Program-made: the position numbers and the translations under genes | Shown: in pieces, positions 4,908 through 10,162 of the stretch | How the letters are laid out: the number at the start of each line of letters is the position of its first letter | Position numbering within the stretch: the stretch's first letter is position 1 | Source of the DNA: Intestinibacillus sp964580155 | GTDB lineage: Bacteria; Bacillota; Clostridia; Oscillospirales; Butyricicoccaceae | Assembly (NCBI GenBank): GCA_964580155.1 | Contig: CAZOJP010000055.1 | Location: forward strand, 1 to 10,162 | Direction of reading: 5' to 3' | DNA length: 10,162 nt | Notes under the pieces: model-generated | The model's input: only the letters and a program-made list of their open reading frames with translations | What the model was told of the DNA's origin: nothing | The model's database searches: none

Positions 4908-5216
4908 GAAAAAGGCTTTTCTAAAGAGCTGGAAGTAAACGGCGTTGGTTACCGTGTTGCCAAGCAGGGGAAAGACCTGGTTATGAACTTAGGATTTTCT
5001 CATCAGGTAATTGTTTCCGAGGTGCCGGGTATTACCATTGAGGTACCCAGCCCCAACAAAATCGTTATTGTCGGCGCTGACAAGCAGCAGGTAGGCCAGT
5101 TCGCAGCAGAAGTGCGCGAAAAGCGTCCGCCGGAGCCGTATAAGGGCAAGGGCATTAAGTACGTGGATGAGGTTATTCGCCGCAAGGAAGGCAAGACCGG
5201 CGGTAAGAAGAAGTAA
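4908..5216 (+). CDS. rplF: 50S ribosomal protein L6, C-terminal part after assembly gap
   Basis: The frame from 4908 encodes 102 residues that begin EKGFSKELEVNGVGYRVAKQ and continue through FSHQVIV and EVPGITIEVPSPNKIVIVGADKQQVGQFAAEVR. They end in RPPEPYKGKGIKYVDEVIRRKEGKTGGKKK, split here as KGKGIKY, DEVIRRKEGK and the basic end. This is the second L6 domain with the classical PEPYKGKGI signature. With about 79 residues from the other side, a complete L6 would be about 181 residues, the family norm. An ATG at 4983 lies inside the gene and is not the true start. The first 135 bases are about 44% GC by my count, against about 57% before the gap, with unusual codons such as TTA, GGA and CAT. 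rplR follows after 16 nt. Confidence 0.93.
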   Translation, partial: EKGFSKELEVNGVGYRVAKQGKDLVMNLGFSHQVIVSEVPGITIEVPSPNKIVIVGADKQQVGQFAAEVREKRPPEPYKGKGIKYVDEVIRRKEGKTGGKKK

Positions 5217-5232
5217 AGGAAGGTGTGCCTAA

Positions 5233-5592
5233 ATGGTTTCGAAGAAAGACTCTAACAAAGCGCGTCTGAGACGCCACAAGAGAGTGCGTGGCGCAGTTTC
5301 CGGTACTGCTGAGCGCCCCCGTCTCAATGTTTTCCGCAGCGCGAAGAACATCTACGCGCAGGTCATCGACGATGCAAACGGCGTGACCATTGCTTCCGCC
5401 TCGACGAACGAGAAGGACTTCACGCAGTACGGCGGCAACAAGGACGCTGCCAAGCTTGTCGGCCAGAAGGTCGCTGAGCGCGCGCTTGCCAAGGGCGTTT
5501 CCGCTGTCGTATTTGACCGCGGCGGCTACGTCTACCACGGCCGCGTGAAGGAACTCGCTGAAGGCGCCCGCGAGGGCGGCCTGCAGTTTTAA
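5233..5592 (+). CDS. rplR: 50S ribosomal protein L18
   Basis: 5S rRNA-binding protein of the central protuberance, acting with L5. The 119 residues fit the usual 115-122. The basic, flexible N-terminus (KARLRRHKRVRGAVSGTAERPRL within residues 9-31, here quoted only in part) is followed by NVFRSAKNIYAQVIDD (32-47). The C-terminal signature is VVFDRGGYVYHGRVKELAEGAREGG, of which FDRGGYVYHGRVK is residues 94-106. The ATG lies 16 nt after rplF with an AAGGAAGGTG site, and rpsE follows after 18 nt. No irregularity is visible, and its GC-rich codon use resembles the genes before the assembly gap. Confidence 0.98.
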   Translation: MVSKKDSNKARLRRHKRVRGAVSGTAERPRLNVFRSAKNIYAQVIDDANGVTIASASTNEKDFTQYGGNKDAAKLVGQKVAERALAKGVSAVVFDRGGYVYHGRVKELAEGAREGGLQF

Positions 5593-5610
5593 GTCGGGAG
5601 GAGGTAAAAC

Positions 5611-6114
5611 ATGGCTAAATTTGATAGAAACGATAAAAGAGAGGACGAGTTCAAGGAAACCGTCGTCTCCCTCAATCGCGTATCCAAGACCGTTAAGGGC
5701 GGCCGTATCTTCAAGTTTGCAGCGCTCGTCGTTGTAGGCGACGGCAAGGGCACGGTTGGCTTCGGTCTGGGTAAGGCCTCCGAAGTTCCCGATGCAATCC
5801 GCAAGGGCATTGAAGATGCAAAGAAGAACGTGGTCAAGATCTCTATGAAGGGTGTGACCATCCCGCACGAAGTCATCGGTGAGTTCGGCGCGGGCCGTGT
5901 GCTGCTCAAGCCTGCAGCTCCCGGTACCGGCGTAATCGCCGGCGGCGCGGTTCGTGCCGTCGTCGAGGCAGCGGGCATCAAGGACATTCGTACCAAGTGC
6001 CTGCGCTCCAACAACCCGCAGAACGTCGTAACCGCGACGATCGAGGGTCTGAAGAGCCTGCGTGACGCAGCCCAGGTCGCTGCGGTTCGCGGCAAATCCG
6101 TCGAAGAACTTTAA
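5611..6114 (+). CDS. rpsE: 30S ribosomal protein S5
   Basis: Small-subunit protein at the mRNA entrance, important for decoding accuracy; changes in its N-terminal loop cause spectinomycin resistance in other bacteria. The 167 residues are the normal length. The N-terminal double-stranded RNA-binding-like domain occupies about 14-77, with VVSLNRVSKTVKGGRIFKF (18-36) and GDGKGTVGFGLGKASEVPDA (43-62). The second domain has GAGRVLLKPAAPGTGVIAGG (93-112) and IKDIRTKCLRSNNPQNVV (123-140). The ribosome binding site is GGGAGGAGGT, directly before the ATG. Spacers of 18 and 15 nt link it with rplR and rpmD. Confidence 0.98.
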   Translation: MAKFDRNDKREDEFKETVVSLNRVSKTVKGGRIFKFAALVVVGDGKGTVGFGLGKASEVPDAIRKGIEDAKKNVVKISMKGVTIPHEVIGEFGAGRVLLKPAAPGTGVIAGGAVRAVVEAAGIKDIRTKCLRSNNPQNVVTATIEGLKSLRDAAQVAAVRGKSVEEL

Positions 6115-6129
6115 GGGAGGGTAATAGCA

Positions 6130-6312
6130 ATGGCGAACATGAAGATTACCCTGAAAAAGAGCCTGGTTGGCCGCATTGAAAAACACATTGCCACCGCTCA
6201 CTCTTTGGGTCTCAAGAAAATCAACGATATAACCATTCAGCCTGACAACGCGCAGACGCGCGGCAAGATCGCCAAGATCGGCTTCCTGCTTCAGGTTGAA
6301 GAGAACGTATAA
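6130..6312 (+). CDS. rpmD: 50S ribosomal protein L30
   Basis: Small, alpha-beta large-subunit protein that contacts 23S and 5S rRNA. The 60 residues agree with the bacterial form. KITLKKSLVGRIEKH (5-19), LGLKKINDITIQPDN (26-40) and TRGKIAKIGFLLQVEE (43-58) are family patterns. A notable feature is ITIQPDNAQTRGKI where many homologues have VVEDNPSVRGMI-like wording, but the fold pattern is kept. The ATG has an AAGGGAGGG site 15 nt after rpsE and the gene lies between rpsE and rplO, as expected in this operon. Confidence 0.96.
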   Translation: MANMKITLKKSLVGRIEKHIATAHSLGLKKINDITIQPDNAQTRGKIAKIGFLLQVEENV

Positions 6313-6327
6313 GGGGAGGTAAAGCGC

Positions 6328-6768
6328 ATGCAGCTTCACAACTTACAGCCTGCTGAAGGCGCCAGCCGCCGCCCGTACCGCAAGGGCCGCGGCGCAGGTT
6401 CCGGCAACGGCAAGACCGCGGGCCGCGGTCACAAGGGCCAGTGGGCTCGCTCGGGCGGCGGTGTCCGTCCCGGTTTTGAAGGCGGCCAGATGCCCCTCGC
6501 GCGTCGCCTGCCGAAGCGCGGCTTCCACAACATTTTTGGCACCATCTATGCCACCGTCAATGTTTCTGCTCTGGATCGTTTCGAGGATGGCGCTGAAGTC
6601 ACCGTCGAGACTCTGGTCGCTGCAGGTCTGGTCAAAAACGTACAGGACGGCATCAAAGTCCTGGGCAACGGCGAACTGACCAAGAAGCTGACCGTCAAGG
6701 CAGCAGCTTTCTCTGCTTCTGCAAAGGAGAAGATTGAGAAGGCAGGCGGAAAGGCCGAGGTGGTATGA
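6328..6768 (+). CDS. rplO: 50S ribosomal protein L15
   Basis: Late-assembly large-subunit protein with a long basic extension that threads into 23S rRNA. The 146 residues are standard. The N-terminal part is rich in Gly, Arg and Lys, with KTAGRGHKGQ at 29-38 and RPGFEGGQMPLARRLPKRGF at 47-66. The C-terminal part has VKVLGNGELTKKLTVKA-like family wording, visible here as IKVLGNGELTKKLTVKAAAF (109-128). The start has a GGGGAGGT site 15 nt after rpmD. The TGA stop is one base before the proposed GTG start of secY, and the secY ribosome binding site lies within the last codons of rplO, so translation of the two is probably coupled. Confidence 0.98.
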   Translation: MQLHNLQPAEGASRRPYRKGRGAGSGNGKTAGRGHKGQWARSGGGVRPGFEGGQMPLARRLPKRGFHNIFGTIYATVNVSALDRFEDGAEVTVETLVAAGLVKNVQDGIKVLGNGELTKKLTVKAAAFSASAKEKIEKAGGKAEVV

Positions 6769-6769
6769 G

Positions 6770-8056
6770 GTGCTTGAAACCTTAAAGAATGCCTGGCGTA
6801 TTCCCGAGCTCAAGAAAAAGCTCCTTTACACGCTGTTCATCCTGCTGATCTTTCGATTCGGATCGCATATCCCGGTTCCGTTTATCGACCTGAATCTGCT
6901 CAGTCAGTACTTCGAGCAGCAGACCGCAGCCGGCAACGCTTTGGGCTTTATCAACGTCTTTACCGGCGGCGGCTTATCGCAAGCGACCATTTTTGCAATG
7001 TCCATCACCCCGTACATCAACGCGTCGATCATTTTGCAGCTGCTTACAGTTGCGATCCCCGCGATGGAGCGTATGGTGAAGGATGGCGGCGAAGAGGGCC
7101 GCAAGAAGATCGCGAGCTGGACCCGTTACCTGGGTGTCGTCCTCGGTCTTCTGCAGGGTTTCTCGTACTACACGCTGCTGCGCGCGCAGGGCATCCTCAT
7201 GGATACCAGCACGTGGTCGGCTGTCGTCATCATTTCCGCCTTCACGGCGGGCACCGCGCTCATTATGTGGCTCGGTGAGCACATCACCGAAAAGGGCATC
7301 GGCAACGGCATTTCCATCATCCTGTTTGCGGGCATCATTTCCCGCGGACCGTCGATGATCAATACGCTTTACCAGCTTGTCAAGAGCGGCAAGAGCGTGC
7401 TGATTATTGCGTTGCTCGTGGTCGTTTCGCTCGCGCTTGTCGTGTTCGTCGTCTTTATGTCGAACGCGGAGCGCCGCATCCCGATCCAGTATGCCAAGCG
7501 CGTCGTCGGCCGTAAGATGTACGGCGGCCAGTCCACGCATCTGCCGATTAAGGTCAATGCGTCGGGCGTTATGCCGATCATCTTTGCGTCCTCGATCATG
7601 TCGCTTCCGGCGACCATCTCCATGTTCTACACCCCCAAGGCCGGCGGCTTTGGTGAGGCGTTCATGAAGGTGTTCCGCCAGACAAACCCGGTGTATATCA
7701 TTGTTTATCTGCTGCTGATTTTGGCGTTCAGCTATTTCTACGCAGCGATTCAGTTTAATCCGGTTGAAATTGCCAATAATCTGAAGAAGAATGGCGGTTT
7801 CATTCCCGGCTTCCGCCCCGGCAAGCCGACCAGCGACTTCATCACGAAGGCTCTGGGCAAGGTCACCTTCGTCGGCTCGATCTTCCTGGGCGTCGTGGCG
7901 GCGCTGCCGCTGGTCATTGGCGCGTTTGCTTCCGATCTGTCCAACGTGGCACTCGGCGGCACCAGCGTCCTGATCGTCGTCGGTGTTGCGCTTGACACAG
8001 TCAAGCAGATGGAGGCTCAGATGATGATGCGTCATCACAAGGGCTTCCTCGAGTAA
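6770..8056 (+). CDS. secY: SecY, channel subunit of the Sec translocon (GTG start)
   Basis: Forms the membrane pore that, with SecE and SecG, exports and inserts proteins using SecA or the translating ribosome. From GTG at 6770 the protein is 428 residues, near the Bacillus length of about 431, with ten membrane segments expected. Signatures are GSHIPVPFID at the end of the first segment (31-40), the plug/second-segment motif MSITPYINASIILQLLT (77-93), GEHITEKGIGNGISIILFAG (169-188), RRIPIQYAKR (235-244), HLPIKVNASGVMPIIFASSI (257-276) and GGTSVLIVVGVALDT (396-410). GTG is preferred over an ATG at 6734, because that ATG would overlap rplO by 35 bases, adds residues foreign to the family, and GAGGTGG (6757-6763) fits the GTG. 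Confidence 0.95.
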   Translation: MLETLKNAWRIPELKKKLLYTLFILLIFRFGSHIPVPFIDLNLLSQYFEQQTAAGNALGFINVFTGGGLSQATIFAMSITPYINASIILQLLTVAIPAMERMVKDGGEEGRKKIASWTRYLGVVLGLLQGFSYYTLLRAQGILMDTSTWSAVVIISAFTAGTALIMWLGEHITEKGIGNGISIILFAGIISRGPSMINTLYQLVKSGKSVLIIALLVVVSLALVVFVVFMSNAERRIPIQYAKRVVGRKMYGGQSTHLPIKVNASGVMPIIFASSIMSLPATISMFYTPKAGGFGEAFMKVFRQTNPVYIIVYLLLILAFSYFYAAIQFNPVEIANNLKKNGGFIPGFRPGKPTSDFITKALGKVTFVGSIFLGVVAALPLVIGAFASDLSNVALGGTSVLIVVGVALDTVKQMEAQMMMRHHKGFLE

Positions 8057-8071
8057 GTTTGGAGGCATTTC

Positions 8072-8704
8072 ATGAATTTGATCTTACTGGGCGCTCCGGG
8101 CGCCGGCAAGGGCACGCTCGCGCCGTTTCTCATCGAAAAGATGGGAGGCGTTCCCGCGATCTCGACCGGTAATATCCTGCGTGAAGCGGTCAAAAACCAG
8201 ACTGCGCTCGGCGTAGCCGCCAAGCAGTATATGGATCAGGGCGCGCTTGTGCCCGACGAAGTGGTCATCGGCATGCTGCAGGAGCGCATCGCGCAGCCTG
8301 ACTGCCGCGACGGCTTCATCCTGGACGGCTTCCCGCGCACGATTCCGCAGGCGGAAGCACTCGACAAGGTGGCGCGCATCGACTGCGCGCTGTCGCTCGA
8401 GGTTCCCGACGAGGAGATCGAACAGCGTATGGCGGGCCGCCGCGTCTGCCTCAAGTGCGGCGCGACGTTCCACGCGACAAACAATCCGCCCAAGGCGGAG
8501 GGTGTGTGCGATGTGTGCGGCGACGAACTGGTCATCCGCAAGGACGATCGGCTTGACGTCGTGCGCGACCGACTGGATACCTACCATGCGCAGACCGAGC
8601 CCCTCAAGGACTATTACGGTGCGCAGGGCAAGCTCAAGAGCATCGACGGCACGCGCGGCATCGAAATGACGCGTGCGCTCGCCGCGGAAGCACTGGGGCT
8701 GTAA
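8072..8704 (+). CDS. adk: Adenylate kinase, zinc-LID type
   Basis: Cytosolic enzyme that interconverts ATP plus AMP and two ADP. The 210-residue chain is the long bacterial form. It has the P-loop GAPGAGKGT (7-15), the AMP-binding STG element (31-33), DGFPRT (85-90) and a LID with four zinc cysteines, Cys126/Cys129 and Cys146/Cys149. The DD pair after the LID is at 158-159. Two positions differ from the common pattern: Leu16 follows the P-loop where Gln is usual (GKGTQ), and Asn34 replaces the usual Asp of STGD. The catalytic arginines Arg89, Arg123, Arg156 and the RDRLDTYH arginines are in place, so activity is expected. A GGAGG site (8061-8065) lies 15 nt after secY. Confidence 0.97.
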   Translation: MNLILLGAPGAGKGTLAPFLIEKMGGVPAISTGNILREAVKNQTALGVAAKQYMDQGALVPDEVVIGMLQERIAQPDCRDGFILDGFPRTIPQAEALDKVARIDCALSLEVPDEEIEQRMAGRRVCLKCGATFHATNNPPKAEGVCDVCGDELVIRKDDRLDVVRDRLDTYHAQTEPLKDYYGAQGKLKSIDGTRGIEMTRALAAEALGL

Positions 8705-8706
8705 CG

Positions 8707-9471
8707 ATGATCAACATGAAAATCCCGCATGAGCTCGAGCTTATGCGCAAGGCCGGCCGTCTGACCGCCCTCGCCCGCAAGGCGGCGGCGGAGGCGGTCA
8801 GGCCGGGGGTCACTACGGACGACATCGACCGGGTCGTCCGCCGCACGATTGAGGAGGCGGGCGCCAAGCCCTCCTTCCTCGGTTACGGCGGCTTTCCGGC
8901 GAGCGCCTGTGTATCGATCAACGACGAAATCATCCACGGCATCCCCTCCAAGACGCGGATCATCCGCGAGGGCGATATCGTGAAGGTGGACGTGGGCGCC
9001 TATTTAAACGGCTTCCACGGTGACTGCGCGGCGACCGTCCCCTGCGGACAGGTCTCCGAGGAAGCGCAGCGTTTGATCGAGGTGACTCGGCAGAGTTTCT
9101 ATGAGGGTATCAAGTTTGCACGGGAGGGGTGCCGTCTTTCGGACATCTCCCATGCAATCCAGACCTACGTGGAGTCGCACGGCTTTTCGGTCGTCCGCGC
9201 ATACGTCGGTCACGGTGTTGGCGCGCAGCTGCACGAATCGCCCGAGGTGCCGAATTTCGGCGCGCCCGGACACGGCGTGCGCTTGCAGCGCGGCATGACC
9301 CTCGCGATCGAGCCTATGGTCAACGCGGGCGTGTATGACATCAAGGTTCTGCCGGATGGCTGGACCGTCAAAACACGCGACGGCAGACTGTCGGCGCATT
9401 ATGAGAACAGTATCGCCATCACCGAGGGCGATCCCGAGATTCTGACCAGCATCGACGGAGAGGTACTGTAG
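8707..9471 (+). CDS. map: Methionine aminopeptidase, type I
   Basis: Removes the initiator methionine from nascent proteins at the ribosome exit. The 254 residues show the pita-bread fold pattern with all five metal ligands: Asp95, Asp106, His169, Glu202 and Glu233. The catalytic His77 lies in NDEIIHGIP (72-80), His176 in GHGVGAQLHE, and the ligand pairs in VKVDVG and HGDCAAT. There is no N-terminal zinc-finger or linker extension, so it is the short form. The ATG at 8707, two bases after the adk stop, is chosen because MINMKIPHELELMRKAG resembles homologues; another ATG at 8716 is possible. The ribosome binding site is weak (TGGGG before the adk stop), suggesting coupling to adk. Confidence 0.97.
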   Translation: MINMKIPHELELMRKAGRLTALARKAAAEAVRPGVTTDDIDRVVRRTIEEAGAKPSFLGYGGFPASACVSINDEIIHGIPSKTRIIREGDIVKVDVGAYLNGFHGDCAATVPCGQVSEEAQRLIEVTRQSFYEGIKFAREGCRLSDISHAIQTYVESHGFSVVRAYVGHGVGAQLHESPEVPNFGAPGHGVRLQRGMTLAIEPMVNAGVYDIKVLPDGWTVKTRDGRLSAHYENSIAITEGDPEILTSIDGEVL

Positions 9472-9474
9472 CAA

Positions 9475-9750
9475 ATGGATTCCCATAAATCCGACATTGT
9501 GTTATCCTGCAAAGGCCGGGATGCAGGGCAGCTTCTGCTCGTCATGGACGAGGACAAGGAGCATCTGTATCTCGCCAACGGCCGCGCGCGGCGCGCGGAG
9601 CGTCCCAAGCGCAAAAAGCGCAAGCATGCTGTCCATCAGGGCAGCTGCGACGAACGCACCCGCACAAAGCTGCTGACAACCGGCCGTTTGACCAACAACG
9701 AAATCCGCCGGGCGCTTGCGCTCTGGTCGGAGAGAAACGGCTCTGATTGA
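9475..9750 (+). CDS. KOW-domain RNA-binding protein (L14e-like)
   Basis: A 91-residue basic protein in the place where many Clostridia and Bacilli carry a KOW-domain gene (ybzG in Bacillus subtilis) between map and infA. The KOW part is at about residues 7-36, with DIVLSCKGRDAGQLLLVMDED followed by YLANGRARRA, which is best read in pieces: DIVLSCKGRDAG (7-18) and LYLANGRARRAERPKRKKRKH (31-51). A highly basic stretch, KRKKRK (45-50), follows, then a C-terminal helix-like part with TGRLTNNEIRRALALW. Its biochemical role is not established, but the KOW fold and its neighbours suggest rRNA or mRNA binding. The ATG lies three bases after the map stop with GGAGAGG inside the map 3' end, so the two are probably coupled. 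Confidence 0.85.
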   Translation: MDSHKSDIVLSCKGRDAGQLLLVMDEDKEHLYLANGRARRAERPKRKKRKHAVHQGSCDERTRTKLLTTGRLTNNEIRRALALWSERNGSD

Positions 9751-9771
9751 CCGAGGAGGTAAAAGAACGAT

Positions 9772-9990
9772 ATGGCGAAAGATGACGTCATCGAACTCGA
9801 AGGTACCGTCATAGAGGCGCTGCCCAACGCAATGTTTCAGGTGGAACTGCCCAACGGCCATAAGATCTTGGCCCATATTTCGGGCAAGCTCCGCATGAAC
9901 TTTATCCGCATTCTTCCCGGCGACAAGGTCACCGTACAGATGTCGCCCTACGACCTGACTCGCGGCCGTATCACCTGGCGCTCCAAGTAA
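9772..9990 (+). CDS. infA: Translation initiation factor IF-1
   Basis: S1-type OB-fold factor that occupies the 30S A site during initiation and works with IF2 and IF3. The 72 residues are the exact family length. MAKDDVIELEGTVIEALPNA (1-20), FQVELPNGHKILAHISGKLR (22-41) and the end TRGRITWRSK match closely; many homologues end in RGRITYR or RGRITWRxK. The ATG at 9772 follows a GAGGAGGT site (about 9752-9759), the strongest at this end of the window. The stop is followed by a 113-nt spacer and then rpmJ, the typical next gene. Confidence 0.98.
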   Translation: MAKDDVIELEGTVIEALPNAMFQVELPNGHKILAHISGKLRMNFIRILPGDKVTVQMSPYDLTRGRITWRSK

Positions 9991-10103
9991 GCGGCAGGCT
10001 TTTGTAAGCGAGCGGAGGCATCCAGTGACCCGGGTGCCAGCGGTCGCCGGCCCTGTGCCGTGCGTCCCATCCCACCATAAATAAGTGATGGAGGTAAAAC
10101 AAC
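9991..10103 (+). other. 113-nt spacer between infA and rpmJ with a hairpin
   Basis: The second-longest gap in the window. GGCATCC (10017-10023) pairs with GGGTGCC (10032-10038), seven pairs including one G-T wobble, around an eight-base loop (AGTGACCC). No T-run follows, so it is not a good terminator. No -10/-35 pair of comparable quality to that before rpsH was found. The spacer ends in GGAGGT (10090-10095), the rpmJ ribosome binding site. A role for the hairpin, for example in mRNA processing or in control of rpmJ, is only a possibility. Confidence 0.5.
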
Positions 10104-10162
10104 ATGAAGGTAAGACCGTCTGTAAAGCCGATCTGCGAAAAGTGCAAGATCATCCGCCGTAA
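10104..10162 (+). CDS. rpmJ: 50S ribosomal protein L36, zinc form (partial, cut by window end)
   Basis: The smallest ribosomal protein, near the 23S rRNA helix 89-97 region. Only 19 codons are visible: MKVRPSVKPICEKCKIIRR. The Cys11 and Cys14 pair is the first half of the zinc-binding motif of the C+ form; the complete protein should be about 37 residues. The GGAGGT ribosome binding site ends eight bases before the ATG. Downstream, rpsM, rpsK, rpsD, rpoA and rplQ would be expected. Confidence 0.95.
   Translation, partial: MKVRPSVKPICEKCKIIRR

Noticed and set aside
4983..5216. A separate 77-residue protein starting at the ATG at 4983
   Set aside because: The frame is open and homologous to L6 from 4908, so this is an internal methionine of the rplF C-terminal part.
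5173..6339. Long minus-strand open frame of 388 codons, and a similar one at 6974-8068
   Set aside because: Both are antisense to well-recognised genes (rplR to rpmD, and secY), have no ribosome binding site I trust, and encode low-complexity sequence.
6734..6769. Upstream ATG as the secY start
   Set aside because: It would overlap rplO by 35 bases and add 12 residues foreign to SecY, while GTG at 6770 gives the usual N-terminus and has a good ribosome binding site.

Overview
The window is a stretch of the bacterial S10/spc ribosomal-protein supercluster, all on the + strand, in the Firmicutes order: rpsS, rplV, rpsC, rplP, rpmC, rpsQ, rplN, rplX, rplE, rpsZ, rpsH, rplF, rplR, rpsE, rpmD, rplO, secY, adk, map, a KOW-domain gene, infA, rpmJ (cut by the window end). 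The short zinc-binding S14, the zinc-LID adenylate kinase, the KOW gene between map and infA, strong GGAGG-type ribosome binding sites and a GC content somewhat above 50% point to a Clostridia member. Something near Oscillospirales/Ruminococcaceae is my inference, not proven. A run of ten Ns with mismatching flanks suggests a scaffolded draft or metagenome assembly.

Layout. 1-3830 holds the end of the S10 operon and the start of spc (S19 to S14), with junctions of 12-20 nt or direct overlaps (rpsC/rplP by 1 nt, rplP/rpmC by 4 nt). 3831-4195 is a 365-nt gap without a gene. It holds a perfect DnaA-box match, a stem-loop, a good sigma-A type promoter and a leader of about 235 nt rich in predicted hairpins that ends at the rpsH ribosome binding site. 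4196-8056 runs from S8 to SecY, with the assembly gap inside rplF at 4896-4905. 8072-9990 carries adk, map, the KOW gene and infA, followed by a 113-nt spacer and the first 19 codons of rpmJ.

The genes make subunit proteins of both ribosomal subunits, the membrane channel that inserts nascent proteins (SecY), the enzyme that removes the initiator methionine (Map), initiation factor IF1 and adenylate kinase. Tight spacing implies co-transcription and translational coupling, except at the S14/S8 junction. There the promoter and leader suggest that rpsH and everything downstream can be expressed separately from the upstream genes.

Two places are out of the ordinary. One is the structured leader before rpsH, which I cannot assign to any RNA family I know. 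The other is the rplF gap, whose two sides encode the same 15-residue stretch with only about 73% nucleotide identity, so the scaffold probably joins sequence from two different genomes. No mobile element, CRISPR array, tRNA or rRNA was seen.
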